Assembly: GCA_949128115.1 (NCBI GenBank)
Contig: OX421963.1
Span: forward strand, 2,604,001 to 2,668,000
From: Anaspis maculata
Taxonomy: Eukaryota > Arthropoda > Insecta > Coleoptera > Scraptiidae
Length of the DNA stretch: 64,000 nt
Direction of reading: 5' to 3'
The position numbers were made by a program, and so were the translations under genes. The notes under the pieces were generated by a model. It worked only from the letters and a program-made list of their open reading frames with translations. It was not told where the DNA came from and did no database searches. The first letter of the stretch is position 1. Each line of letters starts with the position of its first letter. Shown piece after piece: positions 53,148 to 63,665 of this stretch.

Positions 53148-54434
53148 TCAGTTTGGTTTTGAAAAGGTTTTTTGACTATCTGTGTGAAGACCAAACGGGA
53201 TAGAATTATATTGAACAACCGAACTGTAACTGAAAGACCGCCTGTATAACGTCGTTCGGTGCTTAGGAATTGTCAGCCTTTGAGAATTCCGAATGTTAAC
53301 ATCATGAATCGCGGTCCTGGGTATCAACTTGTTTTTCAAATAAGCATTGCAGGAGTTTGCTGTTGTGAGAATTCCGTGAACAAAAGTGGCCAAATGAAGA
53401 TTTCTACGATTACTCATTTTGAGCCAGAATAGTTCATTTATTTTATGTGACACATGATCATAACGTCTGAGACCGAAAACGTACCTACAGCAGGAATTTT
53501 GAACTCTCTGGACTCTGTTCTGGGCGCTGACATCCAAACAGGGCCCGTAAAGAAAGTCACAGTAATTAAAATGCGACAGTACCAATGAATCGCAAAGTAA
53601 CTTTCTCAGGGGCAATGTCAGAAAATGCCTACCTGAGTATATCAGCCTTAGCGCCGAGTAAGCTCTTTGCACCAGCTGCTTAACATGCTCCTTGAACCTA
53701 AATTCAATGTCAAGAGTAATTCCGAGACTTTTCACTGCATCCACAAAAGGCACGACCGTGTCATGTACGGAAATCAAAAACTCTTCCTGGTTTAAAAGAA
53801 AGTTTCTCTGTACTTTACTAGCAAACAACATGGCCTTAGTTTTCAAAGGATTCAATATAAGATTATGTTTCTTAGATAACAGTCGAATTGTTTCTAGGTC
53901 TTCGTTAATCACTTTAGCAGAAAGCAGACTGTCTGCGGGGTTGAAGCTGTAAAAAATTTGTATATCATCTGCATACGCTTGTAGTTTACAGTTTTTGATA
54001 GCTGTGAGTATAGTTGATGTGTAAATTAGAAACAAAAGAGGTCCTAGTATAGAGCCTTGAGGAACTCCTGACCAAACTCGAGCTTGCGAGGAAGTTAGAT
54101 TATTGAATGAAATTTGCTGGTACCGGTCATTCAAATACGAGACAATGAGAGAAACAGAATTTTTATCGAATCCATAATACTTCAATTTAGCACACAAAAG
54201 TCTGTGATCAACTGTATCGAACGCCTTGGAAAACTCTAACAAAATCAAAGCGCTGCACATCTTTTTGTCAGAGGCTGAGATTATGTCATCCGTGATTTTA
54301 ACCAATGATGTCGCCGTTCCACATCCCGGTCTGAAACCAGACTGACAGTCAGGCAAAAGCTGATGTAATGTAAAATAGGTATCAATTTGACAATATAAGA
54401 CTTTTTCGAATATTTTAGAAAGAACGGGCATTAG
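53148..54434 (-). pseudogene. Non-LTR retrotransposon reverse transcriptase, 5'-truncated
   Basis: A 427-codon minus-strand frame starts at the first RT block (MPVLSKIFEKVLYCQI) and shows SGFRPGCGTATSLVKITDDI, SGVPQGSILGPLLF, catalytic YADD and LNPLKTKAM, with the usual C-terminal LVLSHFNYCDFLYGP and CRYVFGLRRYDHVS. In the motif-A block the expected Asp is Glu (ILLEFSKAFDTVDH), which should impair catalysis. No endonuclease is present: the copy begins abruptly at 54,434 against gypsy integrase sequence, as in a 5'-truncated LINE inserted into a gypsy copy. It resembles the LINE at 17,421-18,764 in domain plan but is a different, diverged family member. The frame is otherwise open. Confidence 0.85.
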
Positions 54435-54445
54435 AGTTATAACTC

Positions 54446-54652
54446 TTATATGTGTTGTCGCACGTACCGTCTCATGGCTCGAAACCAGTATCGCTTTTGT
54501 ATGGCAGCCACGGTTCGATCCACCGAAAAATGTCCCTGAAGATCATGGAAGCGCACGGCCATGGATTTTCGCATGCAATCCGGAATGGCGTATAACAGTT
54601 TTTCTTTTCCACGAATTTTCACTTTTCGGAGTAGTCGACCTTCTTGCCGCAC
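54446..54652 (-). pseudogene. Ty3/gypsy integrase zinc-binding region
   Basis: The minus-strand frame encodes GKEKLLYAIPDCMRKSMAVR, then FHDLQGHFSVDRTVAAIQKR and YWFRAMRRYVRQH, the H-x(n)-H part of the HHCC zinc-binding domain that opens gypsy integrases. The Cys pair and the catalytic rve core should follow but are cut off where the LINE begins near 54,440. It continues the element downstream of the RNase H frame. Confidence 0.75.
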
Positions 54653-54773
54653 GAAATGTTGTACCTACTTGGTCCCGCTCTTCTCTACTTCTTTCTTCTT
54701 CCACTCGTTGCAAAATACTAATGATTTCTCGGAATTTGGGGTCGCTTCTCTGGATCATCAAAAGTCGATCGGT

Positions 54774-55241
54774 TTAATCCACTGTGATAGACACCGAAAC
54801 GCGGTCACAAATTCGCAGAGACGTTTCGTTGGCCTCTTCGACTGGAGTTCGACCAAGGGCATCTACGTGCGCCATGCGTTTTCCAGGTCGATGCTTGATT
54901 TCGAACCCGTACTCACTCGGCAAATTCAGCCATCGGGCGATTTGTGGATTTACAGTTTTCTTGCCGTTGAGATAGATGAGAGCTTCACAGTCGGTAACAA
55001 TCTCGGTAACAATCATAAATTTGATTGGCAGCAGAAACGATCTGAGTCTCTTAAACACAGCTAAGAGTTCTAATCGGCTTGAGTGGTACTTGCTCTCGGC
55101 CCCTGACGTTTTCTTGGAAACACAGTACACCATCCGCATTTCGTCGTCGACCCTTTGTAGGGGAATTCCAGCTGGACCTTCACTAGACCCGTCCGTGTGC
55201 AGCTCAGTGTATGCTTCGGGATTGTACATTGTACAAGGCAA
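54774..55241 (-). pseudogene. Ty3/gypsy RNase H region
   Basis: The 155-codon minus-strand frame has ELHTDGSSEGPAGIPLQ (first catalytic Asp), YHSSRLELLAVFKRLRSFL (catalytic Glu), TDCEALIYLNGKK and RWLNLPSEYGFEIKHRPGKR followed by HVDALGRTP, the standard order of gypsy RNase H. A 12-bp tandem duplication (GGTAACAATC repeated at about 54,991-55,016) inserts four residues before TDCEAL. The piggyBac-type MITE lies just upstream on the minus strand and separates it from the RT. Confidence 0.85.
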
Positions 55242-55272
55242 GAACCAGCTTTCGAGTCAGGCCATCATTTAA

Positions 55273-55647
55273 CACGTTCACTGCCACCGAAATTTTGCGA
55301 TTTTTCTTACCAGGCCATTTATGTCATGTTATAGTGCATTGAAAACTAAGTCCTCTGGCATAGGTCAAAGTTCGAAATACACCTTGGTTTTTCGAAAAAT
55401 TACAAAAAATTGAGCCCAACATAATAATTTTTTGAGGGCCAAATTTTGCATATATCAAAAAATCAAAAAGATTACCATGCACTTGTAACCTCTTAGGCCG
55501 TGATGGACCGCTGCCATTGTCGATATATAGCGTACTTAAGCCAGGAACCTGAAAAAATTGAAATTTCCTGCTGGTCCCATGGGACCAGCGCGGCCTGGTG
55601 GAGCTTCACGCTACTGGTCCCATGGGACCAGCGTGGCAGTGAACGTG
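55273..55647. mobile_element. piggyBac-type MITE in gypsy pol
   Basis: The 375-bp unit has perfect 15-bp TIRs, CACGTTCACTGCCAC (55,273-55,287) and GTGGCAGTGAACGTG (55,633-55,647), flanked by TTAA at 55,269-55,272 and 55,648-55,651. TTAA targets are the signature of piggyBac. The interior near the right end has two palindromic CTGGTCCCATGGGACCAGCG words (about 55,571-55,590 and 55,613-55,632). It inserted into the gypsy pol between RT and RNase H, so it is younger than that copy. Confidence 0.88.
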
Positions 55648-55651
55648 TTAA

Positions 55652-56474
55652 TGCCTTCCGCTGTGCTTCTTCCCACTTGAATTTTTTTTCCTTCCGCGTC
55701 AGATGAGTAAGTGGCTCAGCAATCTGCGAATGATTCGGCAGAAACCTCCTGAAGAAACTCGTAAGACCCATGAATCGTCTAATCTTGTGTACTCCTTTCG
55801 GCTCCTCAAAATCAATGACAGCCTGTATCTTTCAACTTCCTGGTTTTTTTATTTCTTCCTTGCTAATTACGAATCCAAGAAAATTTACACTCTCCTGCCC
55901 AAACTTGCACCTCTCCAGCTTCAGTGTCAATTTCGCTCCTCGGAATGCTAGCAGAACCTTTCTAATCTCTCAAGCATGTCGTCCCAGTCCATAACTGGCA
56001 AAAGTACGTCGTCTAGGTACCATGTGGCAACTTTACCCTTGAGTTTTCCAAGCGTTACACTCATTAAGCGTGAGAATTCATGCGGCGCACCGGTGACACC
56101 AAAAACCATGCGTGTGAGTGTTCTCCAGTCTCATCAGGCGTAATGAAAGCGCATTTGCTTCTTGCTTGTGGAGTAAAAGGCACCTGGAGGTAGCCCTGTG
56201 CTAGGTCAAGAGTCGTAAACAAACTACAGCCACTGAGACACTCCAACTGCTCTTCGACTGTAGGTATCGAGAAATTCGTTTTGTGAGTCTGAGAATTCAG
56301 CTTTCCGAAGTCGACCACTAGTCGTGCTTCTCCTGATGCTTTCGGTACTAACAAAACTGGGGAGCTGTGTGCCGAAGTAGTTTCTGTCACAATACCCAAC
56401 TTTTTCCAATCTCCGACAATGTTCTTGATCTGCTCTCGTTCGCTTCTGGTGGCTTTGTACGGTCTACACCTCAT
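55652..56474 (-). pseudogene. Ty3/gypsy reverse transcriptase, frameshifted
   Basis: The minus-strand RT starts with ERE..IKNIVGDWKKLGIVT, then SSPVLLVPKASGEARLVVDF, catalytic motif A LFTTLDLAQGYLQVPF and FITPDETGE (56,474-56,130). A frameshift near 56,125 moves the continuation to another phase, where WYLDDVLL (YLDD, catalytic pair) lies at about 55,998-56,022. The frame from 55,771 resumes with the RT thumb/connection GLTSFFRRFLPNHSQIAEPL and is then cut by the MITE at 55,651. Upstream gag, protease and LTR are not seen. It is an inactive relic. Confidence 0.82.
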
Positions 56475-56841
56475 ACAACAAGTTGGATGATACGAACATT
56501 GCGAACTTGTAGCACAATATGTTTTGGCGGCACTTTATTTTCAGCAAAGTCGAATTTATTGAGGAGGAGATGGATTTTTCCGCAAGTATCCGTGAGATAG
56601 GTGGGTGCCTATAAAGTGTTCATTTCCATGAATATTTCATGAATAAACTGAGACTATGCTGATAGCTTTGCAACGTGGTACCTAGATTAGGTATATCGCA
56701 AAATGTTCATCGTGAAACATGCAAAATGGGATATTGATGTACGCTTTTCGACAATAAGACAAAAAATTCTGCGACTTGTTTTCTTGAAATGGCACCTTGC
56801 TAAAGTAAGGTAATGTTTGCACTCCTTCCATTGCCACCCTG

Positions 56842-57763
56842 TATACCGTCCGTTTTTTATTTTAGGCCCCAGCCCGTAGCATCTTTATTATGGATTTCAC
56901 ACCCGATATATTATATATTTTTGAAATCAGAAAAACAAGATCTTTCTAGTGAAGATATGTTAAATTATTTTTGACAGATGTCATTTTTTGACAAATGACA
57001 GAATAGTACTTGTGATACATCATTTTGAAGCCTATTAAATTTTGAGGAGAACTGTGTTTTTATTTTTGAAATAGGGTGTCTTTTACAGCTTCTAGGGGTC
57101 TTTCAATAGGAAAAAAATGTTGAAATTCAAAAATACATAATAAGTAAATAGGTAAAGCAAGTACCTGTTTTTAGTGTAAGCTAATGATAATAATGATAAA
57201 TTAATCACAATGAAACAAAAAATGTCCTAAAGAAGTTGCTCGAATGACCGCCTCCTTGTTCCTTGAATGAAAGATTCGACGATCAGTGAATTGCAACTAC
57301 CACCGGCCCAACGCGATGACACCCGAGCTTGCCAGAAATGATCCCCCTCGAGTTTTTATGAGCCTACCCGAAAGATAAGGTGTTTATAAAGTTTCCCAAT
57401 AATTTGGACAATTTAAAAATCAGATCATCGCCATTAGTTAATTTAAAAATACTCATCACTTATTGAGTGGCTATTTCTGAAATTGACATTTTTTCCTATT
57501 GAAAGACCCCTAGAAGCTGTAAAAGACACCCTATTTTAAAAATAAAAACACAGTTCTCCTCAAAATTCAATAGGCTTCAAAATGATGTATCACAAGTACT
57601 ATTCTGTCATTTGTCAAAAAATGACATCTGTCAAAAATAATTTGACATATCTTCACTAGAAAGATCTTGTTTTTCTGATTTCAAAAATATATAATACATC
57701 GGGTGTGAAATCCATAATAAAGATGCTACGGGCTGGGGCCTAAAATAAAAAACGGACGGTATA
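56842..57763. mobile_element. 920-bp fold-back element, TA-type ends
   Basis: TATACCGTCCGTTTTTTATT at the left is the exact inverse of the right end AATAAAAAACGGACGGTATA. Arms of about 280 bp are nearly identical over CCCCAGCCCGTAGCATCTTT, ATGACAGAATAGTACTTGTG and TTACAGCTTCTAGGGGTCTT, far less diverged than other fold-backs here. The centre of about 365 bp holds no gene. The ends fit a TA duplication. High arm identity suggests recent activity or arm conversion. Confidence 0.82.
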
Positions 57764-58062
57764 AGGTCGACAATCAAGCAATCTGGGAGTATTGTAGTTA
57801 AAAAACTACTTTGTCGAGCATCATAAAAATTTCCATAATCGGGCAGTTTTCTCTCCAGATATTCTCATTTTAACCGAGGCAAAATGTTGGAGTGGTCCAC
57901 TTCAATTGTTGCTCAGTTTAATTAAAAAACGCTCTGTATTGAATTTTTTTAATTCAACTCAGCAGACCGTATAAAAAAGTGAGTTTTTATCTTTAGCTTC
58001 ATTTTTGAGGGAGAAATTCTCAAAATAATTTTGGCCTGCTAAGAATGCCTTAACGGTCTCCA
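57764..58062. other. Intergenic DNA, no gene seen
   Basis: Short AT-rich spacer between two fold-back elements. Confidence 0.4.
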
Positions 58063-58652
58063 GGGCCGTTATTCTTGAACTGTGTGAGAAAATTCCCCGG
58101 GAGTTTTTTGCAATCCGCGATACATCGATGTAGCGAGAGTTGCCTGAAACCATGCGAGAATGGTGCTCGCCTACCTTAGAGTAGACGAGAAAACTCACAT
58201 AGGTTGCACCATTATACGGCGTGAAGTGTCATGGCGGGCGACGGATTCGGGTGAGGGTTCAAAACACGTTACGGGAAACGGACAACTGCGAAAGAAACCG
58301 AATCAAGGGCCGCTATACTTGAATCGTGTGAGAAACTCACACGGGTGAGATGCAACGCACTCGTGTAACAAGATCACATGCCAGTCCGGAACGCGTATTC
58401 TTGGATTGAAGCCGATTCGGTTCCTTTCGCAGTTGTCCGTTTCCCGTTACGTGTCCCGAACCCTTACCCGAAGCCGCCACCCGCCACTTGCCATGCCGTA
58501 TAATGGCGCAACTTATGTGAGTTTTCTCGTCTACTCTGAAGTAGACGAGAACCAATCACACATGGTTTCAGGCAACTCTCGCTACATCGATGTATCGCGG
58601 ATTGCATAAAACTCCCAGGGACTTTTCTCACACGATTCAAGAATAGCGGCCC
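58063..58652. mobile_element. 590-bp fold-back element, GGGCCG ends
   Basis: GGGCCGTTATTCTTGAACTG at the left and ATTCAAGAATAGCGGCCC at the right bound arms of about 240 bp. Both share GCAATCCGCGATACATCGAT, GTAGACGAGAA and GGAAACGGACAACTGCGAAA. The centre near 58,310-58,370 holds a further GGGCCGCTATACTTGAATCG word, so one copy may be nested in another. A fragment of the same family lies at 39,339. Confidence 0.75.
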
Positions 58653-59089
58653 AGTACTGGAACTAGAGCGGCAACCAGTTATAGATAATATGTACACTGC
58701 GCACAAGAGCTCTCCCTACTCTGTTTCTCTCATGCAGTTCCATCATGCAACGGTGCAGATTGCTTCGCTTGAAAAGTAGTCCCGAGCATTACCCGCCAAA
58801 TATGAAATTCCAGTTAGGAAAAAACAACAATCTCAATCTACAAACGCTAATCTCAGTTGAGTGTTCACCCTCACAACAGCCGAATCGACTGAAAACAACA
58901 AACATCATAAAGAAATCGTAACTTGAATGTCAAACTGGCTAAATGGAATGCCATTGGCTTGGCGTAGGAATAATTTGTCCGGGTAACAGGTACTACCAAC
59001 TGAACAAAACTGACATTAGTCAAGTCCGTTCTATCGCTGAAAATACTACAGCTCATAGTCATACAGTAAGTGATTGGCATACAACGCTA
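58653..59089. other. Intergenic DNA, no gene seen
   Basis: Mixed-composition DNA. Frames at 58,871-59,239 on both strands lack recognisable motifs and run into repeat D. Confidence 0.4.
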
Positions 59090-59575
59090 TTTCACCTGCA
59101 ACCTGCAACAAGTGCAACTGAATATTCAACTAGACTGTTCCGCCATATTCTCTTCGATTTTTTCAACATTGTAAGTATACTTCACTCGTATTTCCTTGTA
59201 AACAAAAAACCACCGGGCGCTGTTTGTTTTTTCTCGTAGCAGTTTTCGACTTTCTACCTAGCTTTGTTCATAAATTCCGTGCCGCCACTTTTTTCTCAAT
59301 AATTTTTAAACCAGAGCTAGAAGCTACGACGGACGGACGGACAAAGTGAGAATAAGCGCCCGCCAGTTTGGGGAGTGCGCTGAAAATAGCAATTTCACAA
59401 TTTGCATTCATGATGGTTCAAGTCGTAGTGTGCCATGTGGGAAACGCAGTAACGCACGTGTTTAGTAGCTGTCATTTGGACGTATGAAACCACGTGCCAG
59501 CCGCTCTCATGAAGCGAGCTTGGCAAGACTTGACGACTAGACGCCATTTTGCCCGATTTTATGGTGGATTCATGC
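59090..59575 (+). repeat. Dispersed repeat D, copy 2 (uninterrupted)
   Basis: Same orientation as 13,545-14,490 but without the 449-bp insertion. The single AACAAGTGCA at about 59,105-59,118 marks the empty site. Shared blocks include CAACATTGTAAGTATACTTC, CCACCGGGCGCTGTT and GACGGACGGACGGACAAAGT. Confidence 0.7.
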
Positions 59576-59690
59576 ATAGAAATTAAGGATTTAAAATTTA
59601 ACATTTAATTTTATTTCCATAAGAAACCAATGGGTGAACACTTAAATGTTAAATCTAAAATGTTGAATTTCCATGCATGAATCCACCATT
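59562..59690. mobile_element. 130-bp palindromic MITE
   Basis: TGGTGGATTCATGCATAGAA at the left and TTCCATGCATGAATCCACCA at the right are inverted. ATTTAACATTTAA and TTAAATGTTAAAT mirror each other inside. Confidence 0.65.
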
Positions 59691-60219
59691 ATAGTTCTCA
59701 AATAGGTCGCGGGAACAAAAATGGCGCCTATAGATGGGTACATGGTATAGTGTTATCTTCACTAGTACTTGTTAATACAATTTTCTTTAGTTGTAATGAA
59801 TTATATCTCAATTTCTTCAATATATATCTTCAATTTATTAAACATTTGCCGCTTCATCAAAAAAAAAATTGTGCTAAACTCAAGATTTGTCTGAGTATTG
59901 TTAAAAACAAACGAATCTCTACAGCGGTATCTTGGCACCCTGTCTGCGCTGGCGCGAGCGTCTTGTGTCAATTCAACGTCGAAAAGAATGCGCAGTTGCC
60001 ACGTCAGGCATACTTGCAACGTTGCCATAGCGAGTACCAAGGTGACGTTATGTTCCTGACGTTATCGACCTATTCGCCCGATTTTATAGTTTTCAACAGG
60101 TCGTTTTGATTGGGTGCGCATATGTGGCGTGACTTTTCATAGTTCCGTACACCGAAATTGAAAATTAACACTAAAAAATCTTTAAAGCACCCTAAAATTC
60201 CACAAATAATTTGGGGTGT
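59691..60219. other. Intergenic DNA, no gene seen
   Basis: AT-rich with one GC-richer patch near 59,930-60,070 (open frame 59,750-60,109 without recognisable motif). Confidence 0.4.
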
Positions 60220-60365
60220 CTGTAAAAGTGAAAGCCAGAAACCAGTAGCTGGTCAGGGGAATAGACAAAGCATGCAGCGTTGCCATTCACCTGACAGGTG
60301 TACGAAACTTTTTGAAAGTTGCTCTTTTTACGCATGCGCACCTGCCCAAACGAAATAGCCTATTA
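60220..60365 (+). repeat. Dispersed repeat E, copy 2
   Basis: Inverted counterpart of 33,815-33,965, with AGCATGCAGCGTTGCCATTC, CTGACAGGTGTACGAAA and GCGCACCTGCCCAAACGAA. Directly followed by a MITE. Confidence 0.65.
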
Positions 60366-60503
60366 TACCGGGTGTTTATAAACGTCTGTGATCGCATCGC
60401 CTTTGGAATCCGCTCTCGATCACTACAATTGCGCCTGTTACTACGTTTTTCGGCCTGACCCAAGCCTGCCGCGATCACAGTCTCTTATAAACACCCCGTA
60501 TTT
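60366..60503. mobile_element. MITE with GGGTGTTTATAA ends
   Basis: ACCGGGTGTTTATAAACGTC...GTGATCGC at the left and GCGATCACAG..TTATAAACACCCCG at the right are inverted. The unit is about 138 bp. The minus-strand frame over it has no gene support. Confidence 0.65.
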
Positions 60504-60979
60504 GACTGATTTTGGCAGTTCGAAATGCTACTGTGTCGAATTCTGGGATTTTTTTCAACGTCATTTTTATAAATATCAAAGTAATTTCAAGCGTCATTTC
60601 GCTAAATGATTGAGAAGTTATACCAGTTCCCTAGTCATGAGCTTCTTTTTCGCTGTTGCTATCTAGGTAGTTCAGGAATTGTAAAAAAATAGCGACAAAA
60701 CCAGCCGAATTTTTGTATACAGGGTGATTCACCACCAAATGGACATAGCTCAAGGGAAGGTCCAGTTTTCCCAGGCGAACCAGGATCTGCTCTTGGAATT
60801 TTTCATGAATTCATTTCATTTCATTCAGGGGGGGCTGAGGGGGGGGGTTTTGGGACCCTCAGGGTGATTCACTTGTTTTTCATTGGAGAAGCCCAATTCA
60901 GTTTTTTTTTCAAATTCTGTTATGTATTCCGAGATTTTTGGGGGGGCCTTGTGGAGACCGATTAGGGTTGTTTTCACGA

Positions 60980-63080
60980 TTTTCATTTACTGTTAAATTG
61001 AGACGTATACTGACGTGCTTGATATCGTTTCCTACTAAATCCCGCCTTCTGAATACGAATCTGGCGTTGAAATTTCAACACGAGCAGGTTTGAACTGAAC
61101 TGCTCAACAATGAAAGTGTTACAAATCAAAAATTCACCTAATTTTGAACCGCTGTAACTTTTGAATGGCAACAACGATTCTGATTCTGTTTCAAATACTG
61201 AAGAGCCCAATCGTTTGGCCATCTTTCTTGTCAATGTGAAATCCATAGAGCCTCTCATAAAATTTCTACAGGGTGATGAACAGAGCAGTGCAAAATTGAT
61301 GAAAGTTCAACATACCCCCGTTTTCGTTGAAATTTTTTTTCGGAAGTATCAATACCAAATTTATGAAGAATGATGTGTTCCCTCGGAATGGTTTTTGAAT
61401 TTTCGGGATTCCAGTCGAAACAGCCAAAATGTGATTTTTTATTGTGAATACTGTATATCATTCCTGTAGCAACGCAAAAACATTAGAACTTTTCATATCA
61501 AGATGACGCCACTTGGTAGGCTTGTTCACTGAACAATTCTGAGCAATTTGGCTTGCAACACGTTCCTATTGTTTAGTGAAGGGGTGAAGAAAAGCCCAAT
61601 TGGCAGCGTACTTTTTGGTACTACTCCTAAAATTCGGTTTTTCAGCAATGAAAAAAGGTTAATTTTTACTCTCTTCAGTCAACATGGGACTACATCATTA
61701 GAATTCCATTAACCATGCACATTTCCGCCATTTCGAATTTTTTTTTCCTTCACGTTAAATTTCATAACATAGGCATGTTTGACATCATTTCTTGAAATGT
61801 TGGCATCTGTCTATATGTTTGTTTATCTGTCTCTCTCTTTCCGAACAAATATTTATAGAATTTTTAATCCCACCCCCCTTCTTCCTGAAACTCTCTGAGT
61901 GTCCAATTTACTATTCTTGACCTCTCAATTATTTTCAATGCAGTCAACGTCATCCTGCAAAACATCGGAAGAGATAATTTTCTGTGGAAAAAATGCCACC
62001 CAAATTTCACCCTTTTGCTCCCCCCACCTCATCTCAAAAATTTAAAATGGCAATATCTACTTTGTGATACATCAAATTGAAGAAAATAAAATTCTCTCCA
62101 TGAACAAAATTTTTTCAAATTTTTTAAAACCCCCCTTTTCCTTACAAAACACCCCAAATGTCTAATTTATTTGAAGAGGGGTTAAAAATTTCAAAAAAAT
62201 TGTTTTCGGAAAGAGAATTCAATTCCCTTCAATTTGATGTATCACAAAGTAGGTGGTGTTTCGTTAAATTTTGAAGCTGAGGTGGGGGAGAGCAAAAGGG
62301 TCAATTTGGGCAGCAGTTTTTCCACCGAAAATTCTTTTCTTCGATGTTTTTTCTGGTGACACTGACTGAATTAAAAACAATTGAGAGGTCCAGAATTAAA
62401 GAATTAAAAAATAAGACAGTCAGAGAATTTTTAGGGCGAAGGAAGGTGGGGTTAAAATTTTTGTTAATATTTTTTTCAGAAAGAGAATTTAATTTTCTTC
62501 AATTTGATGTACTGCAAGGTAGGTCATGTCATTTAAAATTCCAAAGTTGGGGTGAGTGGAGGCGAGGGGGCTTAAGATAGAAATTTGCCAATTTATGTTT
62601 TAGATGTCCACTTTGATATAAAAATCGACCTGTTTTTGCTCGAAGAAATATTCACTAGGAATCGGGAGTTATTGCAGGTGGATAGTTTCAAATGATCACC
62701 CGGTGCAGTATTCACAATAAAAAATCACATTTTGGCTGTTTCGACTGGAATCCGAAAAATTCAAAAACCGTTTCGGAGAAACGCATCATTCTTCATGAAT
62801 TTGGTGTAGATACTCCCAAAAAATTTTTTTTGCGAAAACGGGGGTATGTTGAACTTTCATCAATTTTGCACTGCTTTGTTCATCACCCTGTAGAAAATTT
62901 ATGAAAAGCTCTATGCATTTTACATTGACAAGGGAGATGGCCAAAAGATTGGGCTATTCAGTATTTGCAACAAAATCAGAATCATATGTGCCAATCAAAA
63001 GTTATAGCGGTTCAAAATTGGGTGAATTTTTGATTTGTAACACTTTCATTGTTGAGCAGTTTAGTTATTCAAGAAAATAT
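60980..63080. repeat. 2.1-kb nested inverted repeat
   Basis: Arms at about 60,985-61,470 and 62,690-63,075 are inverted and share TGTTACAAATCAAAAATTCA, AACTTTTGAATGG-type, ATTTCTACAGGGTGATGAAC and GTGATTTTTTATTGTGAATA. Between them a second inverted pair (about 61,900-62,140 and 62,170-62,400) is centred near 62,155, with TTTTGCTC..CCC.ACCTCA..TCAAA and GATACATCAAATTGAAG. Mirror-image frames in the outer arms (HNKKSHFGCFDWNP; KLGEFLICNTFIVEQFS) stay open in both, so a short coding past cannot be excluded, but no family is known. Confidence 0.65.
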
Positions 63081-63349
63081 AGGATTTTTGGGCCCACTTT
63101 TTTACCATACCTTAATTTGGGCCCAAGGCTTCAGCGATCAAAATTCTCATGAGGATCATTAGTTTGAAGTGAATATTTGGAACAGGGACCCTTGGAGTAA
63201 TTCACGTATTCTTCATTAGAGAAGCCAAATCCATCTTTTTTTAAAATTTGTGATTTGTTACAGATTTTTTGGATTGTTTACTTACCCCCCCATTTTCATC
63301 CAAAGGGCCCTGGGGGGACTTTTTTAAGTTGTTCCCCCGATTCCTATTT

Positions 63350-63665
63350 TTTGCTAAGTTAGGATCTATATTGACGTGCTTGGTATCGTTTCTTACTAAA
63401 TCCCACCTTCTAAATACAAATCAGATGTTGGAAATACGATACAAGCAGGTTTGAACTAGTTGTGCGAAAAAAAGCAGGTTTTTTGGATCCACTTTTTTGA
63501 CATCTCATCATCTTTTTCAAAAATTAACTCAAAAAACCTGTTTTTTTCTCGCCTAACTAGTTCAAACCTGCTCCTATCGTATTTCCACCACCAGGTTTGG
63601 ATTTGGAAAGTGAAATTTAGTAAGAAACGATACCAATCACGTCAATATAAATCCTAAATCAGCAA
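63350..63665. mobile_element. 315-bp palindrome
   Basis: TGACGTGCTTGGTATCGTTT...ACTAAAT is mirrored by ATTTAGTAAGAAACGATACC...CACGTCA around a centre near 63,505 with TTTTTTGGATCCACTTTTTT. Its left half is also similar to 61,005-61,110, so it belongs to the same repeat family as the nested inverted repeat. Confidence 0.6.

Noticed and set aside
54561..55064. A 167-codon plus-strand gene
   Set aside because: It is antisense to the gypsy RNase H and integrase regions, which carry the recognisable motifs.
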